Source: Cyprinodon diabolis (taxonomy: Eukaryota > Chordata > Actinopteri > Cyprinodontiformes > Cyprinodontidae). Taken from it: 64,000 bases of DNA. The notes under the pieces are model-generated. The model was not told the origin of the DNA. It was given only the letters and a program-made list of their open reading frames with translations, and made no database searches. The stretch spans positions 1,233,815 to 1,297,814 of the forward strand of contig CM060081.1 in the NCBI GenBank assembly GCA_030533445.1, read 5' to 3'. Both the position numbers and the translations under genes were made by a program. Of this stretch, positions 1 to 9,895 are shown piece by piece (positions within the stretch are counted from its first letter, which is position 1; the number at the start of each line of letters is the position of its first letter).

Positions 1-92
1 CTGAATTGAAAAAGCTTCCTGGATGGCAACCAAAGCATCTTCCAACTTGTAAAACAAAGTCCAGTGGTTTGTATTTTTTACTTTTTTGGAAT
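1..92 (+). mobile_element. Penelope-like element, 3' terminal fragment
   Basis: The stretch contains AAGCTTCCTGGATGG, then CAAAGTCCAGTGGTTTG and ACTTTTTTGG. The same order, in reverse complement, occurs at 22371-22450, 4925-4995 and 56635-56720, where the larger copies carry Penelope-type coding remnants. It is cut by the window edge. Confidence 0.6.
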
Positions 93-259
93 AATCTAAT
101 TATATTATTTTAAGAGTAAAAATGTTAATTCCTTTGGCATCAAATTATTTACGCAATTTAATTAAGAGTATAAACCTAATTTAAGACATTTAACTTATTT
201 CTAGACTGTTTTTGTAGTGCAAATTTAAAGGGTGACCTCTGTGGAAGGTTGTGACTTAA

Positions 260-1199
260 AGCTACAGTGTGTAATTTTCAGCGACATCTAGCGGTCAGAC
301 TGCAGACCGCAGCAACATGAACATCTCCCCCCCACCGCTTCTCCCCCCAAACAGTACGACGAGCGTTACGGGACAAAATGTCTTCCACGACGTCCGCATC
401 ACCTACCTTCTCAAGTGATGAGGTTTGTTTACATAGATAAAATTTTACAGATAGTATTTCATTAGTCTGTGTAGGGTATAGATTTCATGTAGACTTAAGA
501 TAATAAATATACCCGTTATTTTTTCTACATCGTTGTGACGTTTTGGTGAGCTGCTTTGCGTGGTGATATAAACAGACGAATTGTAGTCATTAGTTTAACA
601 GCGAGATTGTGTTCGCTGGAAGAATATATATTCCCCGTTTACAGAGTCCAAGTCTTGTTTGTGGCACGGGGGTTACAAGGCGAGGAAGAGGGCGAGGAAG
701 AGGGAGAGGAAGAGGGAGAGGAAGAGGGCAGAGAGGCCGGGGTGGGCGTGCAGCCAGGGTTAGGCGAGGGAGAGGTGCCAGCAGGGCGACTAGAGCAGAG
801 GAGGAAAGGCTTGAAGATCTCCAAAGGAGCCGGAGAGAAGTAACCGAGGTATATATCCAGAAAATGATTTTACAGAAAATTACTGAATCATTACCTGAGA
901 AACGTCAGGGACGTTGCTGAATAAGTATACTGGAGAGTAACAGCATCATCACGCAGCATGTTATTGTAATGGGCGATCTCGCAATCGCTAGTTTGTTGGC
1001 TCTGCGCTGCCGTAGCGCAAAGATGTCTGCCTCCATGGCTGCGAGACCCGCTCCTATGTAATTATAAATAACGAATTCTGAGGCAACGCAAATATTAAGG
1101 TCAAGAGGCTGAGCTCGTAGATGATGATAAATAACATAGTTATGTATAATATATTACATTTCTGACTGTATATCCCTGTAATTATTACACACTGTAGCT
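260..1199. mobile_element. piggyBac-like non-autonomous element (940 bp)
   Basis: The left end AGCTACAGTGTGTAAT is repeated in perfect inverse at the right end (16 bp). Both ends are flanked by TTAA (256-259 and 1200-1203), the target duplication typical of piggyBac-type transposons. Inside are a CpG-bearing stretch (300-400) and a GGA/GAG-rich purine tract (675-735) that opens three spurious reading frames. No transposase is visible, so it would depend on an autonomous relative. Kolobok also uses TTAA, so the superfamily call is provisional. Confidence 0.75.
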
Positions 1200-1203
1200 T
1201 TAA

Positions 1204-3806
1204 TTTACCAAATGAACTTAAGCTAGTTTCATTACATAACATTTATAGGTTTGTGAGCGAGTTTGTTTTAATTTTAATTAGGTGGTACAACATTGGCTGA
1301 TGAAATAGTAGTTAAACTAGGCAACTGGCAGGTATACAGAGCCTTAAGTGCAAACCCATGAGCTGTTAAGTAAGAGTTTTGGGAAAATGTTACCACATAA
1401 ATACAACAAACCAATATTGCTCATGATACAGCCTCACGTTATGGTTCCCTGTATGTCACTACTGAAGAGGCCAAAAGCAACAACCAAAGAAACACGGAGG
1501 GCGTTCTGACCCCCCTACGGTCACAGGGCTCTGTTTGTTCAGAGCGCCAACAGTGAGCAGAGCAGCTAGAGCGCTTCCCTTGAAAAATAGCGCTTAGGTT
1601 TTTTTTTTTAAAGACAACAAACATAACAAGGAAGAATATGAACAATAATAAAAATAAAAAAAATAGGTAATTCCACTTCTCTCTGCTGTCTTCATTAACA
1701 TGAAAAGATCATAGTCTAAAGGTAAAAAGCAGGTTATGGCATCACTGCTATTACACTGAGCCGTGCTTAATTTAGTTTTTCTGTTTCACTTTTTTTAAAA
1801 TCCATAACCAGCTTAATAACCTGGTCAAACTTTCTCACCTTATAGACTTTCACTCTAAACAATGCAAAACTATCTAAGAAACAAACCACTTTAAAGATGA
1901 ATAAATGAGAAGGTTTTGTTATCAAATTATCTTTTATTTTTACTAAAGGTTTGGATTTAGACTGATTTAAAATATCCAGCTTTATTTGTTCCAGATTTTT
2001 TTCATATATATACATTTAGGTACTAAAAAATATATATTTATGATCCATGTGTTCTAAAATACGTCAGAAAAGAAAAGGCTTTTCATACCCGCCTCTTTCC
2101 CTGAGTTAAATGTTTTTTGTTTTTTTTTTACACCTCAGACAACCAAGATGCACAATAATAATCTTTCAAATTAAAAGGCTTTTTAATATTTTTTTGTCCA
2201 ATAAGGTTGGAACTAAAATACTAAGTTGATCCAAACATTTGATTAGTATAAATAAAATAATTAATACAATGCATCATGTAGACATGGTGTTTAGGCTAAA
2301 TCTGGTTAGTTTGTCATAATCTTGATTTAGTCCAGAAATAGTTATTGAGAATTGGGCTGTTTGGTCGGTCTGATTTGGTCCAACTTTAGTCCTATAATAG
2401 ATGATGAAAAGACGTCTTCAACGTCGTTTCAATGAGCTGGAAATTATGGCTTTTCAACCAAATGCAGGCGTGGTTTGGATGTAAATCATGTCGTCACATC
2501 AACCAGTTTTTGACCTCTGAAGAAGTTAGTCAATGGCCAAAAGAAGATCCACTGAATTTTTAGCTCTGCAGCCCAGCATCTATAAAACGCACAGCACCTT
2601 TGTTTCTCCATTCAAACTTCATGTGCAGACAGATATAAAAACAAACACATACACATGAGTCTATTGACCAGTATTTGTCACTTGCTATAAATTTAGCTGG
2701 GAGCAAGTGAGAGGCTTCAAGTTGGCGGCGCTCAGGCTTTTCTAGCTGCAAGTGTTAGACCAGCTAGTGTTCACTCGACTTTGTCAATCCGCTGTCAACT
2801 TGTAGCTCTGAGACATATCCTCCCTAACGCAGAGGAGACAGGCCTACTGCCGCCCACCCCCTTCTCTACCGCCTGCTGCCCACCTCCCGATGTGGAGCCA
2901 CCAGGAAATGGCCTCCACCCGCCACCCCCACCCACCCGACTATCTCCTGACAAAAGCCTGCTTGGCCTTTCCATCATTCATGTGACAGCAAAAAGAAGAC
3001 AGCTGTGCTGCTTCTCTTTTTCTCACTGCACACACACACACACACGTGGTTTGTAAAAAAATAAAACGTTGGATCCATAAATTAGCTCTCACGAGGAAGG
3101 AGGATTTCTCTTTTTTATCAGTTCTTTTTTAAAATGTAATCATGTTTTTTTTGTCTTTTTCAGAATTTACTAAAAACATCCCCATATTTTAACAAACACA
3201 GATGCTTTTACTGTCGCTGTTTGAAACGGCACAAGCGGTCGCTCATACCTCAGTGAGGCTGCAAGTGAGATTTAGTCAAACCTCTGACTTGCGTAGATGA
3301 ATTGGTCATATTGAAGAAGCACCCAAATGATTAATCACAAATACGTGATAAATATGGATATTATATCAGGTTTCATCACATTGCAAAAAGTATTTTTTTC
3401 TGAAAATAAATGCATTTTGTCCTGAATTGAAGACGTAAGTGAGAGACTTTCCCAGTGGAAAAAGACTATTTACATTTAAAATAAGAAAAAAAAACATTGC
3501 AGCTTTATTTCAAGTGCATATTATCTTATTTTAAGAGTAAATAACCAAATTTGATTTTGCTCAAATTAAGGGTAAATACACTTACTTTAAGATGTTTTTA
3601 GATATTATTGCTTTGGCAGCACTCTATCACATCTAATTCAGGAAGGGAGATGTTACAAGTAAAATGCTCCCAAAATACAGAAAATACAAAGTCACACAAC
3701 AATAAAACCAACAACAATTATAAAATAGCAATATTATACTGTTCTTTGTAAGCAGTTTCGATTATAATGTCTCTAAAGTGAATTAAAATGGTCTGAATGT
3801 ACCTAC
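1204..3806. other. cadps intron, no recognised gene
   Basis: This is AT-rich intronic sequence on the 3' side of the last cadps exon in the window. I see a short (CA)n tract at 3029-3045 and a C-rich stretch at 2840-2945. An AT-rich segment at about 3515-3605 resembles 104-215. No exon of the next CAPS PH-domain segment was found here. Confidence 0.6.
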
Positions 3807-3873
3807 CTGGACCAAGACAAAGAATCTCTTCTTCCATCTCTTCCACACATTTTTGCCAATGGCCCAAAGATAC
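3807..3873 (-). CDS. cadps: cadps exon: start of the PH domain
   Basis: The minus-strand exon is 67 nt, phase 2 in and phase 0 out, from acceptor GGCTACAG after a pyrimidine-rich tract to donor GTAGGT. It encodes G followed by [20 protein letters not shown] and VQ. This is the first strand pair of the PH domain that binds phosphoinositides at the plasma membrane, with the typical W-KRWKKRFF signature. It is the last cadps exon in the window in gene order. The next one should lie left of position 1. Confidence 0.94.
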
Positions 3874-4690
3874 CTGTAGCCAGAAAAAAAGAAAAAAGGA
3901 AAAAATTTAGAATAACTGTTTTATTTTTCTGTCTAATGATGCTTTGGTATTTGCTTTTGCTGCCATTAAAATGGCATAGATCTGATATACCAGGGTGAGA
4001 ATAGGAGAGTAAACACTGACCTCTTCTGGTAGAACGTTGTGCAGGACACAATATTTCCAAATCAGAATAAAGTTTATTGCCAAATAGGTTTGCAGTTACA
4101 AGGAATTTGACTTGGTGTTGATGGTGCAGACAAAATAGATATATATACAGAATTTCATACAATGCTCTGTAGAAATATCTTTACAATATATAGATATGAA
4201 GGTTTATATATGAACACTTTAATATCTATATATATTTACACGCACAACAGGGTTTGGTTTAATTTACTAACTGGCCAATTGTGTGAAGACTAATTTCAGT
4301 GGCAGAGCATGCTGATATGGACCCTCATAGTATCACATAAACCACTTTGCCTCACTTGACTAAAAAGGAAGGAAACTCATTGACTTTGTGTGGACATTAT
4401 AGTTCTTTGCAGCAGCAGCAGTTGTCAGGATCAGTTTTGAACTGTTTATATACACAGGTTGTTGAAGAGTTAGTATCTGCACAGTCCTCTGCATTTTAAG
4501 AAGTTTATGTGCAGAAAGTTTCATTTATTTTATTCTTAAGTTTCTTATAATTTTTTGTCTGTTGAATAACCTGTACAGGTACAGGGCCTTAAATTTATCA
4601 ATTCGTACGAAAATGCTGTAATTTCACAGTAATGTCCTGTAATATCAACATCATTGTTTTGTTATTGAATCTGTATGCAGTTGTACTTTC
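3874..4690. other. cadps intron with a dispersed AT-rich repeat tail
   Basis: The stretch 4062-4200 (AATAAAGTTTATTGCC followed by AAGGAATTTGACTTGG and TATA-rich sequence) looks like the 3' tail of a fish retroelement, but I cannot assign it. Nothing else was recognised. Confidence 0.4.
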
Positions 4691-4699
4691 AAAGCGATA

Positions 4700-4795
4700 T
4701 ATTGTAATATCACAGCTGGATGATCTGGTGAACTGTAAAGTGCCTTGAGATGACGTGTTGTGAATTGGTGCTATAGAAATAAACTGAGTCAAATT
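4700..4795 (+). mobile_element. L2 3'-end fragment
   Basis: It carries GATCTGGTGAACTGTAAAG, TGCCTTGAGATGACG and a remnant of the AAATAAACTGA tail. The same sequence ends every longer L2 copy in the window. Confidence 0.7.
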
Positions 4796-4924
4796 GTAAA
4801 ATTACAGTAAGTTGTTGTATGATGAATACGATTCACAGTATATTGATGCAATTCTTACTGTGAGAGTTATGAAAAACAGCTATTTAATGTAAATTACATG
4901 CGAAATATTTTTTAGCGTTTGTAT

Positions 4925-5050
4925 ATTAAAGTTCCAAAAAAGTTAAAAAAAACAATCCACTGGACTTGGTTTCCACGTTTGAAGACTCTTCGCTTCCCAT
5001 ATTTACAGACAGACCATGGTTGTGTGATGGGATCTCCCATGTCACCATTT
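4925..5050. mobile_element. Penelope-like element, rearranged fragment
   Basis: The first 70 bases are the reverse complement of the Penelope-like 3' end seen at 1-92. The following 55 bases on the plus strand encode HGCVMGSPMSPFVA, which resembles the conserved MGSP box of Penelope-type reverse transcriptases. The two pieces lie in opposite orientation, so this is a rearranged relic. Confidence 0.5.
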
Positions 5051-5058
5051 GTAGCCAT

Positions 5059-5088
5059 GTATACATATATATATATATATATATATAA
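5059..5088. repeat. (TA)n tract at the 3' side of the Rex6-like element
   Basis: An alternating TA run directly abuts the antisense 3' end of the Rex6/R4-like element. Confidence 0.85.
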
Positions 5089-6086
5089 ACTGTTTTCTCC
5101 CCCCTGGTGGGGTGGTATGTGTCATCCTCAAGCTCGGGTCCTCTACCAGAGGCCTGGGAGTTTGAGGGTTCTGCGCAGTATCTTAGCTGTTCCTAGGACT
5201 GCGCTCTTCTGGACAGAGACCTCTGATGTTTTACCTGGAATCTGCTGTAGCCACTCTCCCAGTTTGGGGGTCACAGCCCCCAATGCTCCAATTACCACTG
5301 GCACCACTGCTGCTCTTACTTTCCACATCTTTTCTAGCTCCTCTTTCAGCCCTTGGTATTTCTCAAGCTTCTCGTGTTCTTTCTTCTTGATGTTGCTGTC
5401 GCTTGGGATTGCCACATCTATCACTACTGCCTTCTTCTGCTGTTTGTCGATCAACACGATGTCTGGTTGGTTAGCCATCACCTGTTGGTCAGTCTGGATC
5501 TTGAAGTCCCATAGGATCTTAGCTCGGTCATTCTCAACTACCTTAGGAGGTGTCTTCCATTTTGACCTTGGGACTTCCAGCCTATACTCATGGCAGATGT
5601 TCCTGTATACTATGACAGCTACCTGGTTGTGGCGTTCCATGTATGCACTTCCTGCCTGCATTTTACACCCTGCTGTTATGTGCTGTATTGTTTCAGAGGC
5701 ATCTTTGCACAGTCTGCATCGGGGGTCCTGCCTGGTGTGGTAGACCCCGGCCTCTATTGATCTTGTACTGAGTGCCTGTTCTTGTGCTGCCATGATTAGT
5801 GCCTCTGTGCTGTCCTTCAGTCCAGCCTTTTCCAGCCACTGGTAGGATTTTTTGATATCAGCCACTTCTTCTATTTGTCTGTGGTATATGCCGTGCAGTG
5901 GCTTGTCCCTCCATGATGGTTCTCCTTCCTCTTTCTTGTCCTCGCTTTCGGTTTTCTCCTGCCTGAGGTATTCACCAAGCCATTTGTCTTTGGGGGCCAT
6001 CTTTCTGATGTACTCCTGGGACTTAGTTGTTTCATCCTGGACAGTGGTCTTGACACTCACTAGCCTTGACAAACTTGGTACTGATG

Positions 6087-6088
<2 letters not shown>
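5089..6088 (-). mobile_element. Rex6/R4-like LINE, C-terminal part with restriction-like endonuclease
   Basis: The minus-strand frame 6168-5143 (341 codons, the first 27 of them reading through the TA tract) encodes the C-terminal end of a non-LTR retrotransposon. It has a CCHC cluster (C151, C154, H163, C168) and then a restriction-enzyme-like endonuclease with P235-D236 and D251 in VVIDVAIP. This domain order is that of R2/R4/Dong-type elements, of which Rex6 is the teleost member. The reverse transcriptase is missing, so the copy is 5'-truncated at the TA tract. The frame is open to a natural-looking end, so the truncation looks fairly young. A second, shorter copy lies at 15640-15838. Confidence 0.8.

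Positions 6089-6162
<74 letters not shown>
6089..6162. repeat. (TA)n microsatellite
   Basis: About 74 bases of TA with one internal AC interruption. It joins the truncated 5' side of the Rex6-like element to the 175-bp module. A near-identical tract lies at 15395-15462. Confidence 0.95.
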
Positions 6163-6335
6163 GGCCAAAGATTATATATACATAATATAGAAATATGGGC
6201 TATAATACATATTTATTCTAACTTAAGTTTATTTGTTGTGCGGAATGCTGTATTGACATACCATTCCGCACAAACAAAAAATAAAGACACCTCTTTCATT
6301 TAACACCTGATCTTTGATAGAAAGGTGCCCCTACA
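6161..6335. repeat. 175-bp module, copy 1, with a perfect hairpin
   Basis: It is identical base for base to 15461-15635. It contains TGTGCGGAATG and its perfect inverse CATTCCGCACA separated by 14 bases (about 6237-6272). It always follows a (TA)n tract and lies next to a Rex6-like piece: upstream of the coding part here, next to the 3' end in copy 2. It could be part of the element's untranslated sequence or a separate repeat. Confidence 0.85.
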
Positions 6336-6889
6336 GTCCCAAGTTATGTGATTTGAAGAGGCACAAACATACCAGCAGCCTGAATGATGCTCTGTTTGTG
6401 AATGTTTAGACACAACCGATGAAAAAGAAAAGCACTAAGGAAGGGTTAGGACTGCCAGATAAGGAAAAATATGTACAGGCATTAGAGAAATTCCTCTCAG
6501 GGGTTTGAGTGTCCCGATGACCTTAGGAGCTATGCTGTCTGGGGGTTTTATGCCCCCTAGTAGGGTCACCCAAGGCAGAAAGGTCCTAGGTGAGGGGCCA
6601 GACAAACAGCAGCCAAAACACCCCTTATGATGAATACAATAAATGGACATAGTTTTCCCTCGCACGGACGCGGGTCGCCGGGGCCCCACCCTGGAGCTTC
6701 CGGGCTTTTACCCATGGAGCCCGGCCAGGGCACAGCCCAAAGAGGAAACATGGGTCCCCCCTCCAATGGGCTCACCACCTGTAGGAGGGGCCAAAGGGGT
6801 CGAGTGCATTGTTTCATGGGTGGCAGTCGAGAACGGGGACCCTGGCGTGGCCTGGCCCTTGGCTGAAGAAGCTGGCTCTTGGAACATGG

Positions 6890-7510
6890 AATGTCACCTC
6901 TCTGGTAGGGAAGGATCCTGAGTTAGTGTGCGAGGTTGAAAGTTTCCAACTAGAGATAGTTGGACTTACCTCGACGCATGGCTCTGGAGAAGTCTCCTTG
7001 AGAGGGGCCTGGCATTCTTCCACTCTTGAGTTGCCCCTGGTGAGAGGTGCGGGAGTGGGCATTCTTGTTGCCCCTCATCTTGGTGCCTGTACGTTGGGGT
7101 TCACCCCGGTGAACGAGAGGGTCGCCTCCCTCCGCATACGTGCGGCGGGACGGGCTCTGACTGCTTTTTGTGCTTATGCGCAAAACAGCAGTTCAGAGGA
7201 CTCCCTTTTTCTTCTGGGGGACTTCAACGCTCATGTGGGCAATGACAGTAAGACCTGGCGAGGCGTGGTTGAAAGGAATGTCCCACCTGACCTGAATTCA
7301 AGCAGTGTTCTGTTGTTGGACTTCTGTGCTCATCATGGATTGTCCATAACGAACACCATGTTTAAACATAAGAGTGTCCATATGTGCTCTTGGCATCAGG
7401 ACACCCTAGGCCGTAGTTGAATGGTCGACTTTGTTGTTGTTTCATCTGACCTGCAGCCGCATGTCTTGGACACTCGGGTGAAGAGAGGGGCGGAGCTTTC
7501 CACCGACCAC
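6890..7510 (+). pseudogene. Rex3 endonuclease domain (broken)
   Basis: The frame 6809-7420 and its in-frame continuation from 7421 encode the endonuclease, with [10 protein letters not shown] (metal site) and the ELSTDHYLEVSG end motif. A TGA at 7418 separates the two parts. Roughly twenty residues expected between the NSSSE and LLGDFN parts are missing. Confidence 0.8.
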
Positions 7511-8089
7511 TACCTGGAGGTGAGTGGGCTCCGATGGTGGGGGAGGATGCTGGTCAGACCTGGTAGGCCCAAAAGTATTGTGAGGGCTTGCTGGGAACGT
7601 CTGGCAGAGTCCCCCGTGAGAAGGAGCTTTAACTCCCATCTCCGGCAGAGCTTTGAACACGTTCTGAGAGAGGTGGGGGACATTGAGTCTGAGTAGACAA
7701 TGTTCTGTGCCTCTATTGTTGAGGCTGCTAGTCGGAGCTGTGGCCGCAAGGTTGTTGGTGCATGTCGCGGCGGCAACCTTCGAACACGCTGGTGGACACC
7801 AGCAGTGAGGGAAGCTGTCAAGCTGAAGAAGGAGTCCTATCTGGCTTTATTGACCTGTGGGACTCCAGAAGCAGCTGATAGGTACCGGCAGTCAAAGCGG
7901 CAGGTGGCTCGACTGGTCCATGAGGCAAAAACTCGGACGTGGGAAGAGATTGGAGAGGCCATTGAGAAAGCCTTCCGTACGGCTTTGAAGCAATTCTGAT
8001 CCACGATCCGGCGACTCAGGAGGGGGAAGCAGTGCAGTACCAACACTATTTATAGTGGGGGCGGTGGGCTGCTGACCTCGACTCGGGAC

Positions 8090-9330
8090 GTTGTGATTCG
8101 GTGGGCGAAGTACTTCGAAGATCTCCTTAATCCCACCAACAGGTCTTCCATCGAGGAAGCAGAGCCTGGGGGCTCCGGCTTGGGTCCTCCCATCTCTGTT
8201 GCTGAAGTCACAGAGGTGGTTAAAAAGCTCCTTGGTGGCAAGGCTCCAGGGGTGGATGAGATTCGTCCTGAATACCTTAGGGCTCTGGATGTTGTGGGGC
8301 TGTGTTGGTTAACGTGGCTCTGCAACATCGCATGGACATCGGGGGCAGTTCCACTGGATTGGCAGACCGGGCTGGTGGTCCCTCTATTTAAAAAAGGGGA
8401 CCGGAGGGTGTGTTCCTATAACAGAGGAATCACACTCTTAAGCCTCCCTGGTAAGGTCTATCCGGGGTTCTGGAAAGGAGGGTCCGTCGGCTAGTCGAAT
8501 CCCGGATTCGGGAGGAGCAGTGTGGTTTTTGACCTGGCCGTGGAACACTGGATCAGCTCTACACCCTCAGCAGGATTCTGGAGGGTGCATGGGAGTTTGC
8601 CCAACCAGTCTACATGTGTTTTGTGGATCTGAAGAAGGCATTCGACCATGTCCCTCGGGTGGTCCTTTGGGGGGTACTCCGGGAGTATGGAGCACCGGGC
8701 CCTTTAATAGGGGCTGTTAAATGTCTGTATGACCGTGTCAGAGCCTGATCAGCATTGCCAGTAGTAAGTCAGACTCGTTTCCGGTGAGGTTTGGACTCGG
8801 CCAAGGTTGCCCATTGTCACCAATTCTGCTCATAACTTTTATGGACAGAATTTCTAGGCGCAGCCAAGGTGTTGAGGGGATCTGTCTTGGTGGCCTTAGG
8901 ATTGCATCTGTTATTCACAGATGATGTGGTTCTGTTCAATTCAATTCAATTCAATTCAGTTTATTTATATAGCACCAAATTCACAACACATGTCATCTCA
9001 AGGCACTTTACAATTCAACCAGATCATACAGTCAAATTGATACAAAGTTTTCTATCTAAGGAAAACCAGTTGATTGCATTGACTCAAATACAATCCCTCA
9101 CACTAAGCATGCTTGTAGCGACAGTGGAGAGGAAAAACGTGTGAGCGGCCATCTGCCGAGGCCGACTGGGGTTCAAGGTTCTGTTGGCTTCATCAGGACG
9201 TGATCTACAGCTCTCAATGGAGCGGTTCACAGCCGAGTGTGAAGCGGCAAGGATGAGAATCAGTGCCTCCAAATCCGAGACCATGGTCTTGAGCAGGAAA
9301 AGGGTAGAGTGTTGGGGAGGATGCACTGCC
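8090..9330 (+). pseudogene. Rex3 reverse transcriptase domain (broken)
   Basis: The frame 8093-8494 holds the finger motifs (PEYLRAL, VPLFKKGDRR, ITLLSLPGKV). Later motifs (AFDHVP, QGCPLSP, TDDVVL) lie in other frames, so several frameshifts have accumulated. The active-site box reads TDD instead of the usual ADD. The domain is split at 8937-9176 by an L2 piece directly after this box. Confidence 0.8.
8937..9176 (-). mobile_element. L2 3'-end insertion nested in Rex3
   Basis: The sequence is the antisense L2 3' end, beginning with four CAATT units of the tail and ending in the GACTGGGGTTCAAGG segment. About 80 bases are missing inside it. It is flanked by the 9-bp direct repeat GGTTCTGTT (8928-8936 and 9177-9185), and removing it restores the Rex3 frame GATGTGGTTCTGTTGGCTTC. 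It therefore inserted after Rex3 did. Confidence 0.9.
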
Positions 9331-9895
9331 CCTTGTGGAGGAGTTTAAGTATCTTGGGGTCTTGTTCACGAATGAAGGGAAGATGGAGCGGGAGATCGAA
9401 AGGCAGATTAGTGCGGTGTCTGCTGTGAAGCGTGCGCTGTACCGGTCTGTTGTGGTGAAGAGAGAGCTGAGTCATGACCGAAAGAATGAGATTAAAAAAG
9501 AATGAGATACAAGCGGCTGAAATTAGTTTTCTCCATAGTGTGTCCGGGCTCTCCCTTAGAGATAGGGTGAGGAACTCGGTCATCCGGGGGGAATTCAGAG
9601 TAGAGCCGCTGCTCCTCCACATCGAGAGGAGCCAGTTGAGGTGGCTCGGGCATCTGATTTGGATGCCTCCTGGACGTCTCCCTGGTGAGGTGTTCCAGGC
9701 ACGTCCCACCGGGAGAGACCCAGGACACGCTGGAGGGACTATGTTTCTCGGCTGGCCTGGGAGTGCCTTGGGATTCCCCCGGAGGAGCTGGCCAAAGTGG
9801 CTGGGGAGAGGGAAGTCTGGGCCTCCCTACTGAAGCTGCTACCCCCGCGACCCGACCCCGGATAAGCGGAAGAAGATGGATGGATGGATGAGAAA

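Larger units (their letters stand above)
6440..9895 (+). mobile_element. Rex3 (RTE-clade) LINE, near full length but decayed
   Basis: The order is 5' region (6440-6870), apurinic-like endonuclease, reverse transcriptase, C-terminal domain, and a GATG-repeat tail at 9877-9890. The endonuclease begins [16 protein letters not shown] and contains [12 protein letters not shown] and STDH. The reverse transcriptase has GGKAPGVDEIRPEYL, DWQTGLVVPLFKKGD, VDLKKAFDHVP and a TDDVVL box. The end has HIERSQLRWLGHL and MPPGRLP. DNA matching the sites commonly used to amplify fish Rex3 (WQTG..VV and QGCPLSP) is present at about 8360 and 8803. In-frame stops at 7418, 7694 and 7997, frameshifts after 8440, a deletion inside the endonuclease (about 7190) and an L2 insertion make it dead. 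Confidence 0.88.

Noticed and set aside
556..920. Overlapping frames rich in Glu-Gly or Arg-Gly
   Set aside because: They arise from the purine-rich GGA/GAG tract inside the piggyBac-like element and show no domain.
2781..3056. 91-codon proline-rich frame
   Set aside because: No family resemblance, no splice context, C-rich low-complexity DNA ending in (CA)n.
6063..6168. Ile-Tyr repeat N-terminus of the Rex6-like frame
   Set aside because: It is a read-through of the (TA)n tract, not part of the protein.
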